Notes: generated by a model not told the origin, from the letters alone. Counted from the stretch's first letter, positions 8,932 through 18,633 are shown. The stretch is DNA of 64,000 nucleotides from Ferribacterium limneticum (GCF_020510585.1 NZ_CP075190.1:3718001-3782000); one strand, 5' to 3'. Numbers and translations: made by a program.

Positions 8932-9681
8932 ATGACTACCTTTGGTACAGCCTCTCCAACCTGCGCCCATTGCGGAAGTAGCGATAAGGAGAGACTGTAC
9001 CTTAAGGAGGACCACTGCCATTGCTGCGAGGGCTGCCTGCTGGACCGGTGTGTCGGTCAGAAGCCGACGCTCGACTTGGCCGGGCTGTACTCCGGGTTCG
9101 TTGAGGCCCTTGTCCGCACATTGGACATGCGAGAACTGGAGACTGGGCTGCACTCCCGGCGAAGCGCCTGCCACACGCTGGTTCTGGCGCGACGAATCAT
9201 CACGGATGCCGAAGAGCTTCGCCAAATCTACTGGGGCGCCTTGCTTCACGACATTGGAAAAATAGGCATTCCCGAGCAGATTCTTCTGAAGACGGACGCG
9301 TTGACGAATGAGGAGTGGCTGACCATGCGTACCCATGTTGAATTGGGTTACTCAATCGTCAGCCAGTTGCCCGGCCTCGAAAGCGCTGCCGCAATAGTTC
9401 GAAGCCATGAAGAACGATTTGATGGCACAGGGTATCCACATGGACTGAAGGGCGAAGAAATTCCTGTGGGGTCCAGGCTATTTGCAGTGATTGACACCCT
9501 GGATGCCATGACGTCTGACCGTTCCTATCGCCGTGGTCTTGAGTTCGAGGAGGCGAAAGACGAAATTTTGAGGATGTCTGGAAGCCAATTTGACCCGGTG
9601 GCCGTGGACCTCTTTTTGGCCGACGAAAAAGTTTTGAGGGAAATGGTTGCACTCAAATGCGGCCAGCCACAATCGGTGTAG
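8932..9681 (+). CDS. HD-GYP domain protein with Cys-rich N-terminus
   Basis: This 249-residue protein carries a complete HD-GYP core: LHDIGKIGIP (HD at 106-107), the SHEERFDGTGYP loop (GYP at 167-169) and DAMTSDRSYR. Such domains hydrolyse c-di-GMP. Residues 11-40 hold seven cysteines (11, 14, 29, 31, 32, 35, 40) and two His, arranged as CAHC, then HCHCCEGC and C, which looks like a small metal site. No receiver or membrane segment is present. Sitting between cusA and the P-type ATPase, it could couple cytoplasmic metal to c-di-GMP level; that link is inference. Confidence 0.82.
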   Translation: MTTFGTASPTCAHCGSSDKERLYLKEDHCHCCEGCLLDRCVGQKPTLDLAGLYSGFVEALVRTLDMRELETGLHSRRSACHTLVLARRIITDAEELRQIYWGALLHDIGKIGIPEQILLKTDALTNEEWLTMRTHVELGYSIVSQLPGLESAAAIVRSHEERFDGTGYPHGLKGEEIPVGSRLFAVIDTLDAMTSDRSYRRGLEFEEAKDEILRMSGSQFDPVAVDLFLADEKVLREMVALKCGQPQSV

Positions 9682-9711
9682 CTACACGCAACAACGTGAA
9701 GGATGATGACC

Positions 9712-11985
9712 ATGTTCATTGACCCAGTATGCGGGATGACGGTCAAGCCCGAATCCCCCCATGAAGTCCTCCTGGAGGGGGTTACCCATCGGTTTTGCAG
9801 TGCCAAGTGCAAGGCAAAATTTGAAGCAGACCCGGCGCACTATCTGGCTCCGAAAGCTGAGCCCCAACCAGCATCCGAAGAAGAGCAGCAACGGGAATAC
9901 ACCTGCCCGATGCACCCGGAGGTGCGCCAGTTTGGGCCTGGCGATTGCCCAAAATGTGGCATGGCCCTGGAACCGATTGTTCCCGACCTTGATGCCAGCG
10001 AGGACAACTCGGAATATCTGGATTTCCGACGCCGCTTCTGGGGAAGCCTGCCTTTGAGTGTGGTTGTGACAGTGCTGGCGATGGCGGGTCATTACTTTGA
10101 GAGCCTCTCTGCTGCAAACCGGACTTGGCTTGAACTGGTACTCAGTGCCCCCGTGGTTCTCTGGGCGGGGGCACCATTCTTTGTCCGTGGCTGGAAGTCC
10201 ATCGTCACCCGTAGCCCCAACATGTGGACGCTCATCAGCATCGGCACTGGCGCGGCGTTTCTCTACAGCCTTGTAGCCGCCGTGGCTCCCGGACTTTTTC
10301 CCGCCTCCTTTGAGTCGCACGGGCGTATCGGCGTCTATTTCGAGGCGGCAGCGGTCATTATCTCGCTGACTCTCCTGGGGCAAATGCTGGAGCTTAGTGC
10401 TCGCTCGCAAACCTCTGCCGCCATCAAGTCTTTGCTCGGCCTGGCCCCCAAAACGGCCAGGCGCATCAATGCCGACGGTTCGGAAGAGGATGTGCCGTTG
10501 AACCATGTCCATGTCGGCGACCTGCTGCGTGTCAGGCCGGGGGAAAAGGTTCCAGTCGATGGCTCGGTAGTCGAGGGCCGAAGCACAATCGACGAGTCGA
10601 TGCTGACTGGGGAGCCAATCCCGGTAAGCAAGGAAGCTCAGGACAAGGTGATTGGCGCAACCCTGAATGGCTCCGGCAGTCTGATTATTCGGTCCGAGAG
10701 CGTGGGTTCGCACACCGTGCTGGCCCAAATCATTCAGATGGTGGCCCAGGCGCAGCGTTCGAAGGCACCGATGCAGCGCCTGGCGGATGTCGTGGCCGGC
10801 TACTTTGTTGTGGCCGTGGTTGCAATCGCGCTCTTGAGCTTCTTCGGTTGGGGATTCTTCGGTGGTGAGCGCGGCTGGCTCTTTGGCATTATCAGCGCCG
10901 TGTCGGTACTCATCATTGCTTGCCCCTGCGCCCTCGGGCTGGCAACGCCGATGGCCATCATGGTGGCCACCGGCAAGGCCGCCACCCAGGGCATTCTCTT
11001 CCGGGATGCGGCGGCCATCGAGCGCATGCGGGAAATCGATACCATCATCGTCGACAAGACTGGAACGCTGACCGAAGGCCACCCTGCATTCGAACAGGTC
11101 ATTCCCGTCAGTGGTGTCACACCAGATGAAGTCCTGCGTTTGGCGGCAAGTCTGGACCAGGGCAGTGAGCATCCTTTGGCTGAGGCCATTGTCCGCGCCG
11201 CCAAGGAGAAAAGCCTGCCCCTCGAGAAGGCGGAGAGTTTCGAATCCTCAAGCGGTATCGGCGTGCACGGACAAGTTGGCGGCCGGCGACTGTCCCTGGG
11301 GAATTCGACCCTCATGGTTCAGGAGGACATCGACCTGAGCCCCCTTGTTGCTCAAGCAGAAGAACTGAGGCGCACAGGTGCCAGCGTCATGTATCTGGCA
11401 GCCGATGGCTTGCTAGTGGGCTTATTGGCCGTCTCCGACCCGATTAAGGCAAGCACACCCGAAGCGCTCAAAATGCTTAAAGATGCGGGCATCCGGGTGG
11501 TGATGGCTACGGGCGATGGGGAGCTGACTGCCAAGGCTGTAGGGCAGCGACTTGGCATCGACGAGGTCCATGGCGAAGTGAAGCCGGCCGACAAGTTGGC
11601 ACTCGTCGAGCGACTCCAATCTGAAGGGCGGGTAGTCGCCATGGCCGGTGATGGTATCAATGATGCGCCAGCCCTAGCGCGTGCCGATGTCGGTGTTGCC
11701 ATGGGGACGGGGACCGATGTCGCCATGAACAGTGCCCAGGTCACCCTGGTCAAAGGGGACTTGCGCGGCATTGCCCGGGCCCAAGCCCTATCCAGAGCCA
11801 CGGTACGCAACATGCGACAGAACCTTTGGTTTGCGTTCGCCTACAACGCCCTTGGCATTCCTATCGCGGCTGGCCTCCTGTACCCATTCTTCGGCCTGGT
11901 CCTGTCACCGATGATTGCCGCGGCTGCGATGAGCCTGTCGTCAGTCAGCGTCGTCGGCAACTCATTGAGATTGCGCAGCGCCTGA
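9712..11985 (+). CDS. copA: Copper/silver-translocating P-type ATPase with YHS and metal-binding N-terminal domains
   Basis: I start at the ATG at 9712, 8 bases after GAAGGA; two earlier in-frame ATGs overlap that site. The 757-residue protein has a YHS domain (1-45: DPVCGM, FCSAKC), then a heavy-metal-binding domain (63-88: [14 protein letters not shown]). The P1B-ATPase core follows: TGEP actuator, CPC in [11 protein letters not shown] (about 404-406), phosphorylated Asp448 in DKTGT, the HP dipeptide in SEHPLAEA and GDGINDAP. No classical CxxC HMA domain is present, as in SilP/CopF-type pumps. It exports cytoplasmic Cu(I) or Ag(I). The symbol is by family only. Confidence 0.9.
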   Translation: MFIDPVCGMTVKPESPHEVLLEGVTHRFCSAKCKAKFEADPAHYLAPKAEPQPASEEEQQREYTCPMHPEVRQFGPGDCPKCGMALEPIVPDLDASEDNSEYLDFRRRFWGSLPLSVVVTVLAMAGHYFESLSAANRTWLELVLSAPVVLWAGAPFFVRGWKSIVTRSPNMWTLISIGTGAAFLYSLVAAVAPGLFPASFESHGRIGVYFEAAAVIISLTLLGQMLELSARSQTSAAIKSLLGLAPKTARRINADGSEEDVPLNHVHVGDLLRVRPGEKVPVDGSVVEGRSTIDESMLTGEPIPVSKEAQDKVIGATLNGSGSLIIRSESVGSHTVLAQIIQMVAQAQRSKAPMQRLADVVAGYFVVAVVAIALLSFFGWGFFGGERGWLFGIISAVSVLIIACPCALGLATPMAIMVATGKAATQGILFRDAAAIERMREIDTIIVDKTGTLTEGHPAFEQVIPVSGVTPDEVLRLAASLDQGSEHPLAEAIVRAAKEKSLPLEKAESFESSSGIGVHGQVGGRRLSLGNSTLMVQEDIDLSPLVAQAEELRRTGASVMYLAADGLLVGLLAVSDPIKASTPEALKMLKDAGIRVVMATGDGELTAKAVGQRLGIDEVHGEVKPADKLALVERLQSEGRVVAMAGDGINDAPALARADVGVAMGTGTDVAMNSAQVTLVKGDLRGIARAQALSRATVRNMRQNLWFAFAYNALGIPIAAGLLYPFFGLVLSPMIAAAAMSLSSVSVVGNSLRLRSA

Positions 11986-12004
11986 GTCGTACTTGATATT
12001 GGGG

Positions 12005-13255
12005 TCAGGCAGCACAGCGACAGGCCACCTTGTTGAGAATCTGATGGTCGTCACCGAGTTTGCAAAGGGACTCGAAGTGCTTATCCAATTCCTCGAACAG
12101 GATGTAGCCGATGGAGAACTCATCTGGCCGCTGGAACATGGGGCGCTTGAGTTGGTCGATGATTTCCTTCTCACGTTTTGACGGGGCTACTAGGTAGAGG
12201 TGGTCCTCCTTCCCGGGAAGAGAGAGGGCCATGTCGGTCAGCCGGAGAATTCCGGAATAGATGGACGTGCTTTTCTCAACTTCAAACGCACAGGCAATCT
12301 TCGCCTCGCCCTTGTGGAGCCATAGGACATCAATCAGTTCGGCCGTTGAGTGCACATCTGAGGGCAACCCAAGATTAGGTAGTTTGTCGAGGCAACGATA
12401 GCCAAGGGGGCTGCCTTGATACACGGCACTGCGGTCGTTTCGGGCGACCAGTGTGTCGTACCCAAGCGCTCGCCCGAGTTCGCACAGTTGGTGCTGGACC
12501 TTGGTGTGCAGCCGTTCCTCTGCCAAATCCTGCTGCACTTGGGTGTGACGTTTGAGCCTGACCTGCTCGACCTTCTCGTGTTCGGCATTGAGGGAGTCAG
12601 CGCCATTGCATCCCAGGCGACCCACACCAATTTCAAACAGCATCCCGCTGAAAGCACCGAGGTCCTTCGAAAGAATGCCGATGGCCGCATTGGCTTCGAT
12701 AATGGTCTCCCGCATCTCGAGATAGCTCTCCCAGGAGCCCAGTTTCTTCTTGGTCTGGAACAAGGCGTTGAAGCCGTTCAGCATCGCGGTATTGAAGGGT
12801 GGGAACAACGTGGGATGCAGGAAATAGAGGATATTGCCGACCGATGGCCCCAGTCCTTTGATGCCTTTGGCAGAGAGCTTGAGCACCTCTTTTTCTAGGG
12901 CACGGACATCCGTACTCTCCAGGCATGCGTAAAGGAATTCGCCAAATGCCTGCTTGTTGGCCTCGTTCTCGTAGATGTCGGGAATCCGAAGCTTGGGCTT
13001 CCAGTAAAACGGATGGGCTGCCCCTTCGAACACCTGCTTTTGTTCCGAAATACACCCGAGGACAAACTCCAGGGAAGAGCCTTTGAAGTCGTTGGGAAAG
13101 CGCCCGTGCTTTATGTCATCGACCACCGTGGCGACACCGCGACGAATGCTCCGAAAGGCCTTGAGGCGCTCTTCATTGCTGATAAACCAAGTGTTGTAAA
13201 CCGACTCAGGGTCAGCTTTATAGGATTCGGCGGTCGGTTGCAGGAGTTGTTTCAT
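12005..13255 (-). CDS. Unassigned protein, possible helix-hairpin-helix plus PD-(D/E)XK nuclease
   Basis: I do not recognise this 416-residue protein by name. Residues 131-143 ([13 protein letters not shown]) look like a DNA-binding helix-hairpin-helix. The C-terminal part has an order typical of PD-(D/E)XK nucleases: an alpha helix (253-266), ELIDVLWL with Asp309, then CAFEVEKS with Glu325, Glu327 and Lys328. A helix with [12 protein letters not shown] follows. It is convergent with the P-type ATPase gene, stands alone on the minus strand, and has no methyltransferase partner in the window. Restriction, repair or defence are all possible, and none is shown. It interrupts an otherwise metal-related cluster. 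Confidence 0.6.
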   Translation of the reverse strand: MKQLLQPTAESYKADPESVYNTWFISNEERLKAFRSIRRGVATVVDDIKHGRFPNDFKGSSLEFVLGCISEQKQVFEGAAHPFYWKPKLRIPDIYENEANKQAFGEFLYACLESTDVRALEKEVLKLSAKGIKGLGPSVGNILYFLHPTLFPPFNTAMLNGFNALFQTKKKLGSWESYLEMRETIIEANAAIGILSKDLGAFSGMLFEIGVGRLGCNGADSLNAEHEKVEQVRLKRHTQVQQDLAEERLHTKVQHQLCELGRALGYDTLVARNDRSAVYQGSPLGYRCLDKLPNLGLPSDVHSTAELIDVLWLHKGEAKIACAFEVEKSTSIYSGILRLTDMALSLPGKEDHLYLVAPSKREKEIIDQLKRPMFQRPDEFSIGYILFEELDKHFESLCKLGDDHQILNKVACRCAA

Positions 13256-13499
13256 GACATAGGTTTGGGCGGGAGGGTGGGCTGGTTTTACCAGTGGGGC
13301 AGAGGGAGGTCAAATATGACTCGGGCCTGAATTTCTGATTTGTATAGAAACTGGGTGAGAAGCATGGGAATGCTGACCAACTTGTAATCTCGAAGTCATC
13401 TCTCCGACAGTATAGATAGCGCAGACTTGAAACTAAGGGGAGGAGCGCCGCAACCGCCCGGAAGGGCAAAGCACTCCCGAGCCACAAGAGGTAGTTGAG

Positions 13500-14000
13500 A
13501 TGAACCTCCATAACCCGCAAAGCATTGACCCGGTCTGCCTGACAAAGCTGGACACCTCGATGGCAAACCATCAACAGACCTATCGAAATATCACGTACCA
13601 CTTTTGCTCTGGGCACTGCCAAGAGCGCTTCTCCGAGGCACCGGTGTTCTTCAGTGCACCTCGGCGGATTGATGAGCGACATCCGATACCCACGCATCAC
13701 AGGCTGAGGGTTGCCTCGGTTCCGGAGGCTATCCGCGAGGTGGCAGGAATTCGTCTTAGCGAAGTCCGTGGCGTGAACAGCGTTCTCATCGGTGACGGCT
13801 ATGCAGACATCGACTACGACTTGCGGCTGGTCAGCCTGAATCAGCTCGAAACAGCAATGAAAGATGCCGGGCTGCCACTCAAGGGCTGGCTGCATGGATT
13901 GAGCCGCAGCCTGTGGAGTTTTGTTGAGCATAACGAGCTTGAGAATCTGGCAAGCCAGCCATCCCCATGTTGCAGCAGGCCACCCATTCGAGTTCGGTAA
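13500..14000 (+). CDS. YHS-domain protein, heavy-metal associated
   Basis: This 166-residue soluble protein starts with a YHS-type domain (1-50): DPVC at 10-13 and HFCSGHCQERF with Cys36 and Cys40. This pattern is found at the front of copper P-type ATPases, including the one upstream. The middle (about 70-125: LRVASVPEAIREV, VRGVNSVLIGDGYADIDYD) has the beta-alpha-beta rhythm of an HMA domain but lacks the CxxC pair. A CCSRP motif lies near the end. It probably handles copper in the cytoplasm, perhaps as a chaperone; this is inference. GAGGTAG upstream supports the start. Confidence 0.7.
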   Translation: MNLHNPQSIDPVCLTKLDTSMANHQQTYRNITYHFCSGHCQERFSEAPVFFSAPRRIDERHPIPTHHRLRVASVPEAIREVAGIRLSEVRGVNSVLIGDGYADIDYDLRLVSLNQLETAMKDAGLPLKGWLHGLSRSLWSFVEHNELENLASQPSPCCSRPPIRVR

Positions 14001-14017
14001 GTCCAAGAGGATGCATC

Positions 14018-14248
14018 ATGAACAACATTGAAATCCATAACGAAGCGCCCGAGAAACATCACGCAAAGCGCTCAAACATTGCCTGGTGGGTATTCGCCGC
14101 TATTGCGCTCTTTTACCTGCTGACTGAGCACCAGGCTCATTTTCTGGGTGCGCTTCCATACCTGCTTCTGTTGGCCTGCCCGTTGATGCACATCTTCATG
14201 CACCACGGTCATGGGCACCAAGGTCACGATGGAGGAGACAAGAAATGA
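14018..14248 (+). CDS. DUF2933 small membrane protein
   Basis: This 76-residue protein starts at 14018 with AAGAGG 7 bases upstream; a longer in-frame reading to 13967 lies in the previous gene. The hydrophobic stretch of about 25-58 (two short helices, [16 protein letters not shown] and [16 protein letters not shown]) is followed by a His/Gly-rich tail ([12 protein letters not shown]). These are features of DUF2933 proteins, which travel with copper genes. The tail could bind metal. Its stop overlaps the next start as ATGA. Confidence 0.75.
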   Translation: MNNIEIHNEAPEKHHAKRSNIAWWVFAAIALFYLLTEHQAHFLGALPYLLLLACPLMHIFMHHGHGHQGHDGGDKK

Positions 14249-14889
14249 CGACTGATACAAGCGACTATGGCCTGTGGTCACTGGCCATCATCAACTCGCT
14301 GTTCTTCATCCTCTTCGCAGCCAGTTTCTTCAAACCACAGTCCAGGCGAGACTGGCGAACACTCGGGTTGTTCTCGGCGTTTGTCGTGGCCTTGTTCACC
14401 GAGATGTATGGCTTTCCGCTGACCATCTACTTGTTGTCAGGCTGGCTGACCGAACAATTTCCAGGCATCAACTGGTTGTCCCATGATGCCGGCCACCTGC
14501 CTGAGATGTTGTTTGGCTGGAAGGTTAATCCGCACTTCGGGCCATTCCACATCCTTTCGAATGTATTCATTCTGGGTGGATTCTGGCTGCTCTCCAAGGC
14601 CTGGCCGGTCCTGTATAACGCCCAACGCAGCGGAGAACTTGCGTGCTCAGGACCTTACGGACGAATCAGGCATCCTCAATATGCAGCGTTTATCCTGGTC
14701 ATGTTTGGTTTCCTGTTGCAGTGGCCAACCATCATCACCGTCTTGTTGTTCCCGATTCTTGTCGTGACCTATGTACGCTTGGCTCATCAAGAAGAGCAGA
14801 GTGCTCTTGCCGAGTTTGGTGAGCGATACAGGCAATATATGGAGCATGTCTCGGGTTGGTGGCCAAAAGGTAACCTGACAAAAAAGTAA
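14245..14889 (+). CDS. Isoprenylcysteine carboxyl methyltransferase (ICMT)-like membrane protein
   Basis: This 214-residue protein has about five hydrophobic helices and the C-terminal signature of the ICMT/PEMT methyltransferase family: [11 protein letters not shown], then [17 protein letters not shown]. Bacteria lack prenylated CAAX proteins, so the substrate is unknown; related bacterial enzymes modify lipids or small molecules. It overlaps the DUF2933 gene by 4 bases. Homologues of both often accompany copper or mercury clusters. The enzymatic fold is well supported, the reaction is not. Confidence 0.75.
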   Translation: MTTDTSDYGLWSLAIINSLFFILFAASFFKPQSRRDWRTLGLFSAFVVALFTEMYGFPLTIYLLSGWLTEQFPGINWLSHDAGHLPEMLFGWKVNPHFGPFHILSNVFILGGFWLLSKAWPVLYNAQRSGELACSGPYGRIRHPQYAAFILVMFGFLLQWPTIITVLLFPILVVTYVRLAHQEEQSALAEFGERYRQYMEHVSGWWPKGNLTKK

Positions 14890-14978
14890 TCCAATCGTCA
14901 CTTGTCTGACGGTTTCAATGGCGCACACTGGATTCGTCTAAACAAGACAAACTTGTTCAACCTTTGAGGAGTATGACC

Positions 14979-15236
14979 ATGAAACTGCAAGCCCTGCTTT
15001 CCGCTTCTATTCTGGCTACTATTACTGCGCTTTCGGCAAGTGCTTACGCCGAAGAAAAGGCTGTTCCGGCCACCGAAGTTAAGGTCGAAAAAGCTGCTCC
15101 CGCTCAAGCTGCGAAGCCGCATTCCCATGTCCAAGAAAAAACTGGGATGCCTCAGGATATGAAACCACCTGCCACGGCCAAGAAGAATCCCGCTAATGAC
15201 AAGACCAAGCACTACCATCCGCGAGATATGAAGTAA
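14979..15236 (+). CDS. Small exported Lys/Pro/His-rich protein
   Basis: This 85-residue protein starts at 14979, 7 bases after TTGAGGAG; an earlier ATG at 14973 is too close to that site. A signal peptide (MKLQALLSASILATITALSA, cleavage near SAYA-E) leads to a low-complexity mature part with HSHVQ, MPQDM, KHYHPRDMK. His and Met residues in a periplasmic protein of a copper island suggest metal binding, but there is no recognised family. It has its own 89-base upstream gap and ends just before a strong terminator. Confidence 0.65.
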   Translation: MKLQALLSASILATITALSASAYAEEKAVPATEVKVEKAAPAQAAKPHSHVQEKTGMPQDMKPPATAKKNPANDKTKHYHPRDMK

Positions 15237-15253
15237 TACATGCTTCGGAACAG

Positions 15254-15280
15254 GCGGCTCTTCGGAGCCGCTAATTATTT
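15254..15280 (+). terminator. Rho-independent terminator ending the copper island
   Basis: A 7-bp stem GCGGCTC/GAGCCGC closes on a TTCG tetraloop and is followed by TAATTATTT. It sits 18 bases after the last gene of the island. Confidence 0.8.
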
Positions 15281-15842
15281 CGAATGCTAGATTTCGACAC
15301 CACGCGTCATGGAAGCCGTTGCGCCTGCAAAATGCTTGCGGAGGCCATTGGCTGTGACCATAAAGCGATTAGTTTCAGGTTTTGTCGAAATGTCTTGATG
15401 AGGCGCTGGGTAGTTGAATGCAATCATGGTTGCCAAGACCTACCGCCACTAGAAAAGAAAAGTGAGCACTGGCACGACGTTGGTCCAATTGACCCGGTTA
15501 AAGCCATTCTTGTCAAAAACGACTGAGCAGTTCTCCCGCCGCCAATTCGTCCGGTTGAGATAGGAAAGCGGACAATTATTGCCACCCCATTGAGTTTCCG
15601 CTTCTGGCCGGTTGCCGACACCGACAAAGGTGTAGAAAACCAACGTAGGGAGACGGAGCTGGTTAATGTTTTTCGATAAATTGCTCACATAAGCACTAAA
15701 CGTTAACGTTTTTCGATAACCGTGACTGTTTTTCAAGTAGCCAATGCTTGGCGCAAAGGGATAGTCAGCCATGTCTCCATCGGGCTTTCCAGAAGAATAG
15801 GGAGCTGGTTGGACTCCAGGCGCCGTTGAAACCGAGGCGCTA

Positions 15843-15867
15843 AGTGGACGGCGGTCCGCTGTCCACT
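15843..15867. repeat. Hairpin-forming inverted repeat
   Basis: AGTGGACGGCGG and CCGCTGTCCACT pair over 12 positions with one G-T wobble and almost no loop. There is no T-run after it, so a terminator is unlikely. It may be a remnant end of a mobile element. Confidence 0.5.
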
Positions 15868-16002
15868 AAAAGAACGATTGTGCTCGCGTCACGCAGCACA
15901 GCGACAACTGACGGCCCCGCCCCAGTCATTGACCTAGTCCATCCTGACAGTCCGATATTAGCCGAAAGTTGCAACTACGGTGCCTACGGAGCAATCAGAA
16001 TA

Positions 16003-16051
16003 GTGTAAATAAGTTGGCTGTTTATGCGATGCAATCTCGCATTGTTTACAC
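16003..16051. repeat. Nested inverted repeats
   Basis: An outer pair GTGTAAA/TTTACAC encloses an inner pair ATGCGA/TCGCAT with a 7-base loop. It lies 170 bases upstream of the hydrolase start. It could be a promoter element or a junction scar. Confidence 0.45.
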
Positions 16052-16217
16052 AGGACCACTCAGCCAAGGCCATTAACCGGAAATTATTAGCTTGTTTCCT
16101 CTGTCGTATCGCTGTTTACGCAAAATCAACCAAGGTTTCCAGTTAAACATTTCCATACTCCTCCGTATTGATGGCGGCGATTATACTGGCGGCCTGACGA
16201 TTTCAAAGAGTAAGCCG

Positions 16218-17054
16218 ATGACGCATTTCGTGGCCGACGATGGCGAGAAGATTCATGTCAGGATTTCCGGTGAAGGTTCGCCGCTGATCCTGCTCCATGG
16301 CTGGACGTCAAGCAGCCAGGAATGGTTCCCTTTCATGGCCGAGCTCAATGCGCAGCACCGCGTTTATCGCTGGGATGCGCGCGGCCACGGCGGCCATACG
16401 CTGGCTCATGCCGGCTCGGCGACCGTCGAGCGCATGGCGCGTGATCTCCGGAACCTGATCGACCATTACGGCCTGCACGAGGCCACCGCCGTCGGCCATT
16501 CGATGGGTGCCCTGACGCTCTGGCAATACCTGCGCGACCACGGCACGCACGGCCTCGGCAAGCTGTGCCTGATCGACCAGTCGCCCAAGCTGCTGACAGC
16601 CGACGACTGGGCACATGGAATTTACGGGGATTTCGGCGTTGACCGTAACGACGAGCTGGTTTCGTGGCTACGTGACGATTTTGCCGAGGGCGTGCTCAAA
16701 CTGACGGCGCACGGCCTCAACAAGCGGGCCGAGGAGAAATACCTGCAGAACGCTTCGGGCTGGCAACGCTCACGCGCTGCGCTGCAGGCCCAGAATCCGG
16801 AACCGCTGATCAACTGCTGGCTGAGCCTGACCGCCGCCGATTATCGCGACGTGCTGGCCAAAATCCCGCTGCCGACCCTGCTCGTCTACGGTGGCGAGAG
16901 CAATTTCTACCATGCATCGACGGCGCAGTACGTCGCCGACAACATCCCGAACGCCGTGCTACGCATCTACGAGGGAACCGACCACTCGCCGCACCAGTGG
17001 CAGCGCGAGCGCTTCGTCCGCGAGTTGATGGACTTCATCAACCCGCCGGACTAA
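16218..17054 (+). CDS. Alpha/beta hydrolase
   Basis: This 278-residue protein shows the alpha/beta hydrolase fold: oxyanion motif LLHGWTSS, nucleophile elbow GHSMG, and a late GTDHSPHQW carrying the probable catalytic His. I chose the ATG at 16218, preceded by AAGAG; the open frame extends to 16092 but that part is unlike the family. The substrate cannot be read from the sequence; esterase, lactonase or dehalogenase-like roles are all open. It is a single gene, convergent with the lytic transglycosylase. Confidence 0.85.
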   Translation: MTHFVADDGEKIHVRISGEGSPLILLHGWTSSSQEWFPFMAELNAQHRVYRWDARGHGGHTLAHAGSATVERMARDLRNLIDHYGLHEATAVGHSMGALTLWQYLRDHGTHGLGKLCLIDQSPKLLTADDWAHGIYGDFGVDRNDELVSWLRDDFAEGVLKLTAHGLNKRAEEKYLQNASGWQRSRAALQAQNPEPLINCWLSLTAADYRDVLAKIPLPTLLVYGGESNFYHASTAQYVADNIPNAVLRIYEGTDHSPHQWQRERFVRELMDFINPPD

Positions 17055-17061
17055 CTCGGGA

Positions 17062-17751
17062 TCAGGTCGTCCTGAACTTCTGGACGGCCTGTTCGAGACG
17101 CAGCTTTTCGGCCAGCACCTTGGTGGCGTAGCGCCGCTCCGGATCGCCGATTGCACCGGCAAATTGCTGCAGGCCGTTTTCCAGCCCGCCGTTGCGACGG
17201 ATCGATTCCTTGAGCACTTTGGCGCCGACCTGAACATTGATCACCGGGTTGAGGAAGGCGGCCTGATCGGCGTCTTCCGGCAACTTGTCCTGATGGAAAC
17301 GCGGCATGACCTGCATCAGCCCCTTGGCGCCGACGACGCTTTCGGAGAACGGGTTGAAGCGCGACTCGATACCGATGACGGCAATGATGAGCAGCGGATC
17401 GAGATGCAATTGCCGACCGGCCGACTGGGCCGTGGCGAAAATGGGCTCCAGCGCATCCGGCGCCACGCGATAGCGCCGGGAGACGTAGTCCATGGCACCG
17501 CGCATTTGGGCACTGAGGGTCTCGGTAGCAGGGTCGATATCCTCGACCACAATCTCCTCGTCCAGCGCCACTTCTTCACTGGCCGGCAGCAGGAACTTCA
17601 AGCCGCCGAGCATGGTGGGATTGCCACTTTGGACACCGACCAGGACAAGTACAAAAAATACGCCGGCCAGCATCAGGAACTTCTGAAACATTGAAGACGC
17701 GACGGCAGAGAGCCGCAACATCGATGAGGGGAAAACTGTTGAGGTAAACAT
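17062..17751 (-). CDS. Lytic transglycosylase (SLT domain)
   Basis: The start at 17751 has a perfect AAGGAGGT site and gives 229 residues; a longer open frame upstream is not supported. An N-terminal membrane anchor (about 20-42) is followed by the SLT domain, with catalytic Glu in VIGIESRFNPFSES, then GAKGLMQVMP. Such enzymes cleave peptidoglycan glycan strands to 1,6-anhydro-muropeptides from the periplasmic side. It stands alone; the upstream 340 bases hold only a dispersed repeat. Confidence 0.88.
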   Translation of the reverse strand: MFTSTVFPSSMLRLSAVASSMFQKFLMLAGVFFVLVLVGVQSGNPTMLGGLKFLLPASEEVALDEEIVVEDIDPATETLSAQMRGAMDYVSRRYRVAPDALEPIFATAQSAGRQLHLDPLLIIAVIGIESRFNPFSESVVGAKGLMQVMPRFHQDKLPEDADQAAFLNPVINVQVGAKVLKESIRRNGGLENGLQQFAGAIGDPERRYATKVLAEKLRLEQAVQKFRTT

Positions 17752-18093
17752 GCGACCTCCTTCACTGTTGCCACTGTCAAAAAGCATCTTCGACAGCGAA
17801 CGGTTACAGGGGGTACGACACCGGCCAGGCCCCGGGAAAGGGGACGCTGGAGACCGCAGCCAGACTACAGGATTGCCACGGAAACCGATGCTGCACCGCA
17901 GCATTGATTCCAGTGTATTGATTTATATAGTTATTGTCAATCCATAACCCGGAACACAGGAGATTCAGTGTTGCATCGCCGCAACAAAAGCGCTTGAAAC
18001 GCTGCCTCGGCGGCCAGTCAAAAACAGGCCGAAATACGACATTTCAATTTTGGCCGTTTTTTCCGGTTGACCGTGGAATCGACCTCCAATCGC
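17752..18093. other. Intergenic region upstream of the lytic transglycosylase
   Basis: This 342-base gap holds the promoter region of the minus-strand transglycosylase and, near its right end (18041-18080), one copy of the dispersed 40-bp repeat lying just past the msrA stop. I see no gene in it. Confidence 0.6.
18041..18080 (+). repeat. Dispersed 40-bp repeat, copy 1
   Basis: Reads ATTTCAATTTTGGCC, a T-rich spacer, CCGGTTGACCGTGG and AATC. Intergenic, downstream of msrA (minus strand). Confidence 0.85.
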
Positions 18094-18633
18094 CTAGCCG
18101 GCCTTGATCCGCTCCGCAAAAACTTTGCGCAATTTGAGCGCCTTGGGCGCCACCACAGCGACGCAATAACCCTGGTAAGGATTGCGCCGGAAATACTGGT
18201 GGTGATATTCCTCAGCAACGAAGAAAGTCGAGGCCGGTGTCACCTCGGTGACGATCGGCGAGTCCCAGATGCCATCGCTGTTGAGGCGGGCGATCATGGC
18301 TTCGGCGACGGCCTGCTGGCCGGCATCGTGGAAGAAGATGGCCGAACGGTATTGCGTGCCGGCGTCGTGGCCCTGGCGGTTCAGGGTGGTCGGATCGTGG
18401 ATCGTAAAGAAGGCCGTGAGCAGCGTCTCGAAGTCGATTTTGGCCGGATCGAAGACGATCTGGACGACCTCGGCGTGGCCGGTGTCACCGCGGCATACCG
18501 CCTCGTAGCTCGGCCGCGGATCATGCCCGCCCATGTAGCCGGGCAGCACCGACAAGACGCCGTCGAGTTGCTCGAACGCCGCTTCGAGGCACCAGAAACA
18601 ACCACCGGCCAGGGTGGTAACGGCTTGCGTCAT
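18094..18633 (-). CDS. msrA: Peptide methionine sulfoxide reductase MsrA
   Basis: This 179-residue protein has the diagnostic GCFWCLEAAFEQLDGV with catalytic Cys, followed by GYMGGHDPRPSYE, TGHAEVV and the QYRSAIFFHD stretch. It reduces the S-form of methionine sulfoxide in oxidised proteins, using thioredoxin. The length is normal. It is a single gene, separated by 64 bases from the upstream PEP-utilising enzyme, and a dispersed repeat follows its stop. Confidence 0.95.
   Translation of the reverse strand: MTQAVTTLAGGCFWCLEAAFEQLDGVLSVLPGYMGGHDPRPSYEAVCRGDTGHAEVVQIVFDPAKIDFETLLTAFFTIHDPTTLNRQGHDAGTQYRSAIFFHDAGQQAVAEAMIARLNSDGIWDSPIVTEVTPASTFFVAEEYHHQYFRRNPYQGYCVAVVAPKALKLRKVFAERIKAG

Larger units (their letters stand above)
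15281..16217. other. Non-coding spacer at the copper island border
   Basis: About 940 bases without a gene I can support. Short open frames exist (15284-15526 plus, 15449-15772 minus) but they lack ribosome sites and family-like sequence. The stretch is more AT-rich than the flanks. It holds two close copies of GTTAATGTTTTTCGATAA or GTTAACGTTTTTCGATAA (about 15663 and 15702), a hairpin at 15843, and nested inverted repeats at 16003-16051. No integrase or transposase remnant was recognised. Confidence 0.5.

Noticed and set aside
9682..11172. Minus-strand open frame of 496 codons opposite the copper ATPase
   Set aside because: Shadow of the ATPase gene; low-complexity translation without motifs.
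12009..12022. GCAGCACAGCGACA at 12009 and again at 15893, possible element ends
   Set aside because: Only 14 bases, the first lies within a gene end, and no inverted or flanking structure supports a mobile unit.
15284..15772. Short open frames on both strands in the island border
   Set aside because: No ribosome site, no family-like sequence, and they overlap each other.
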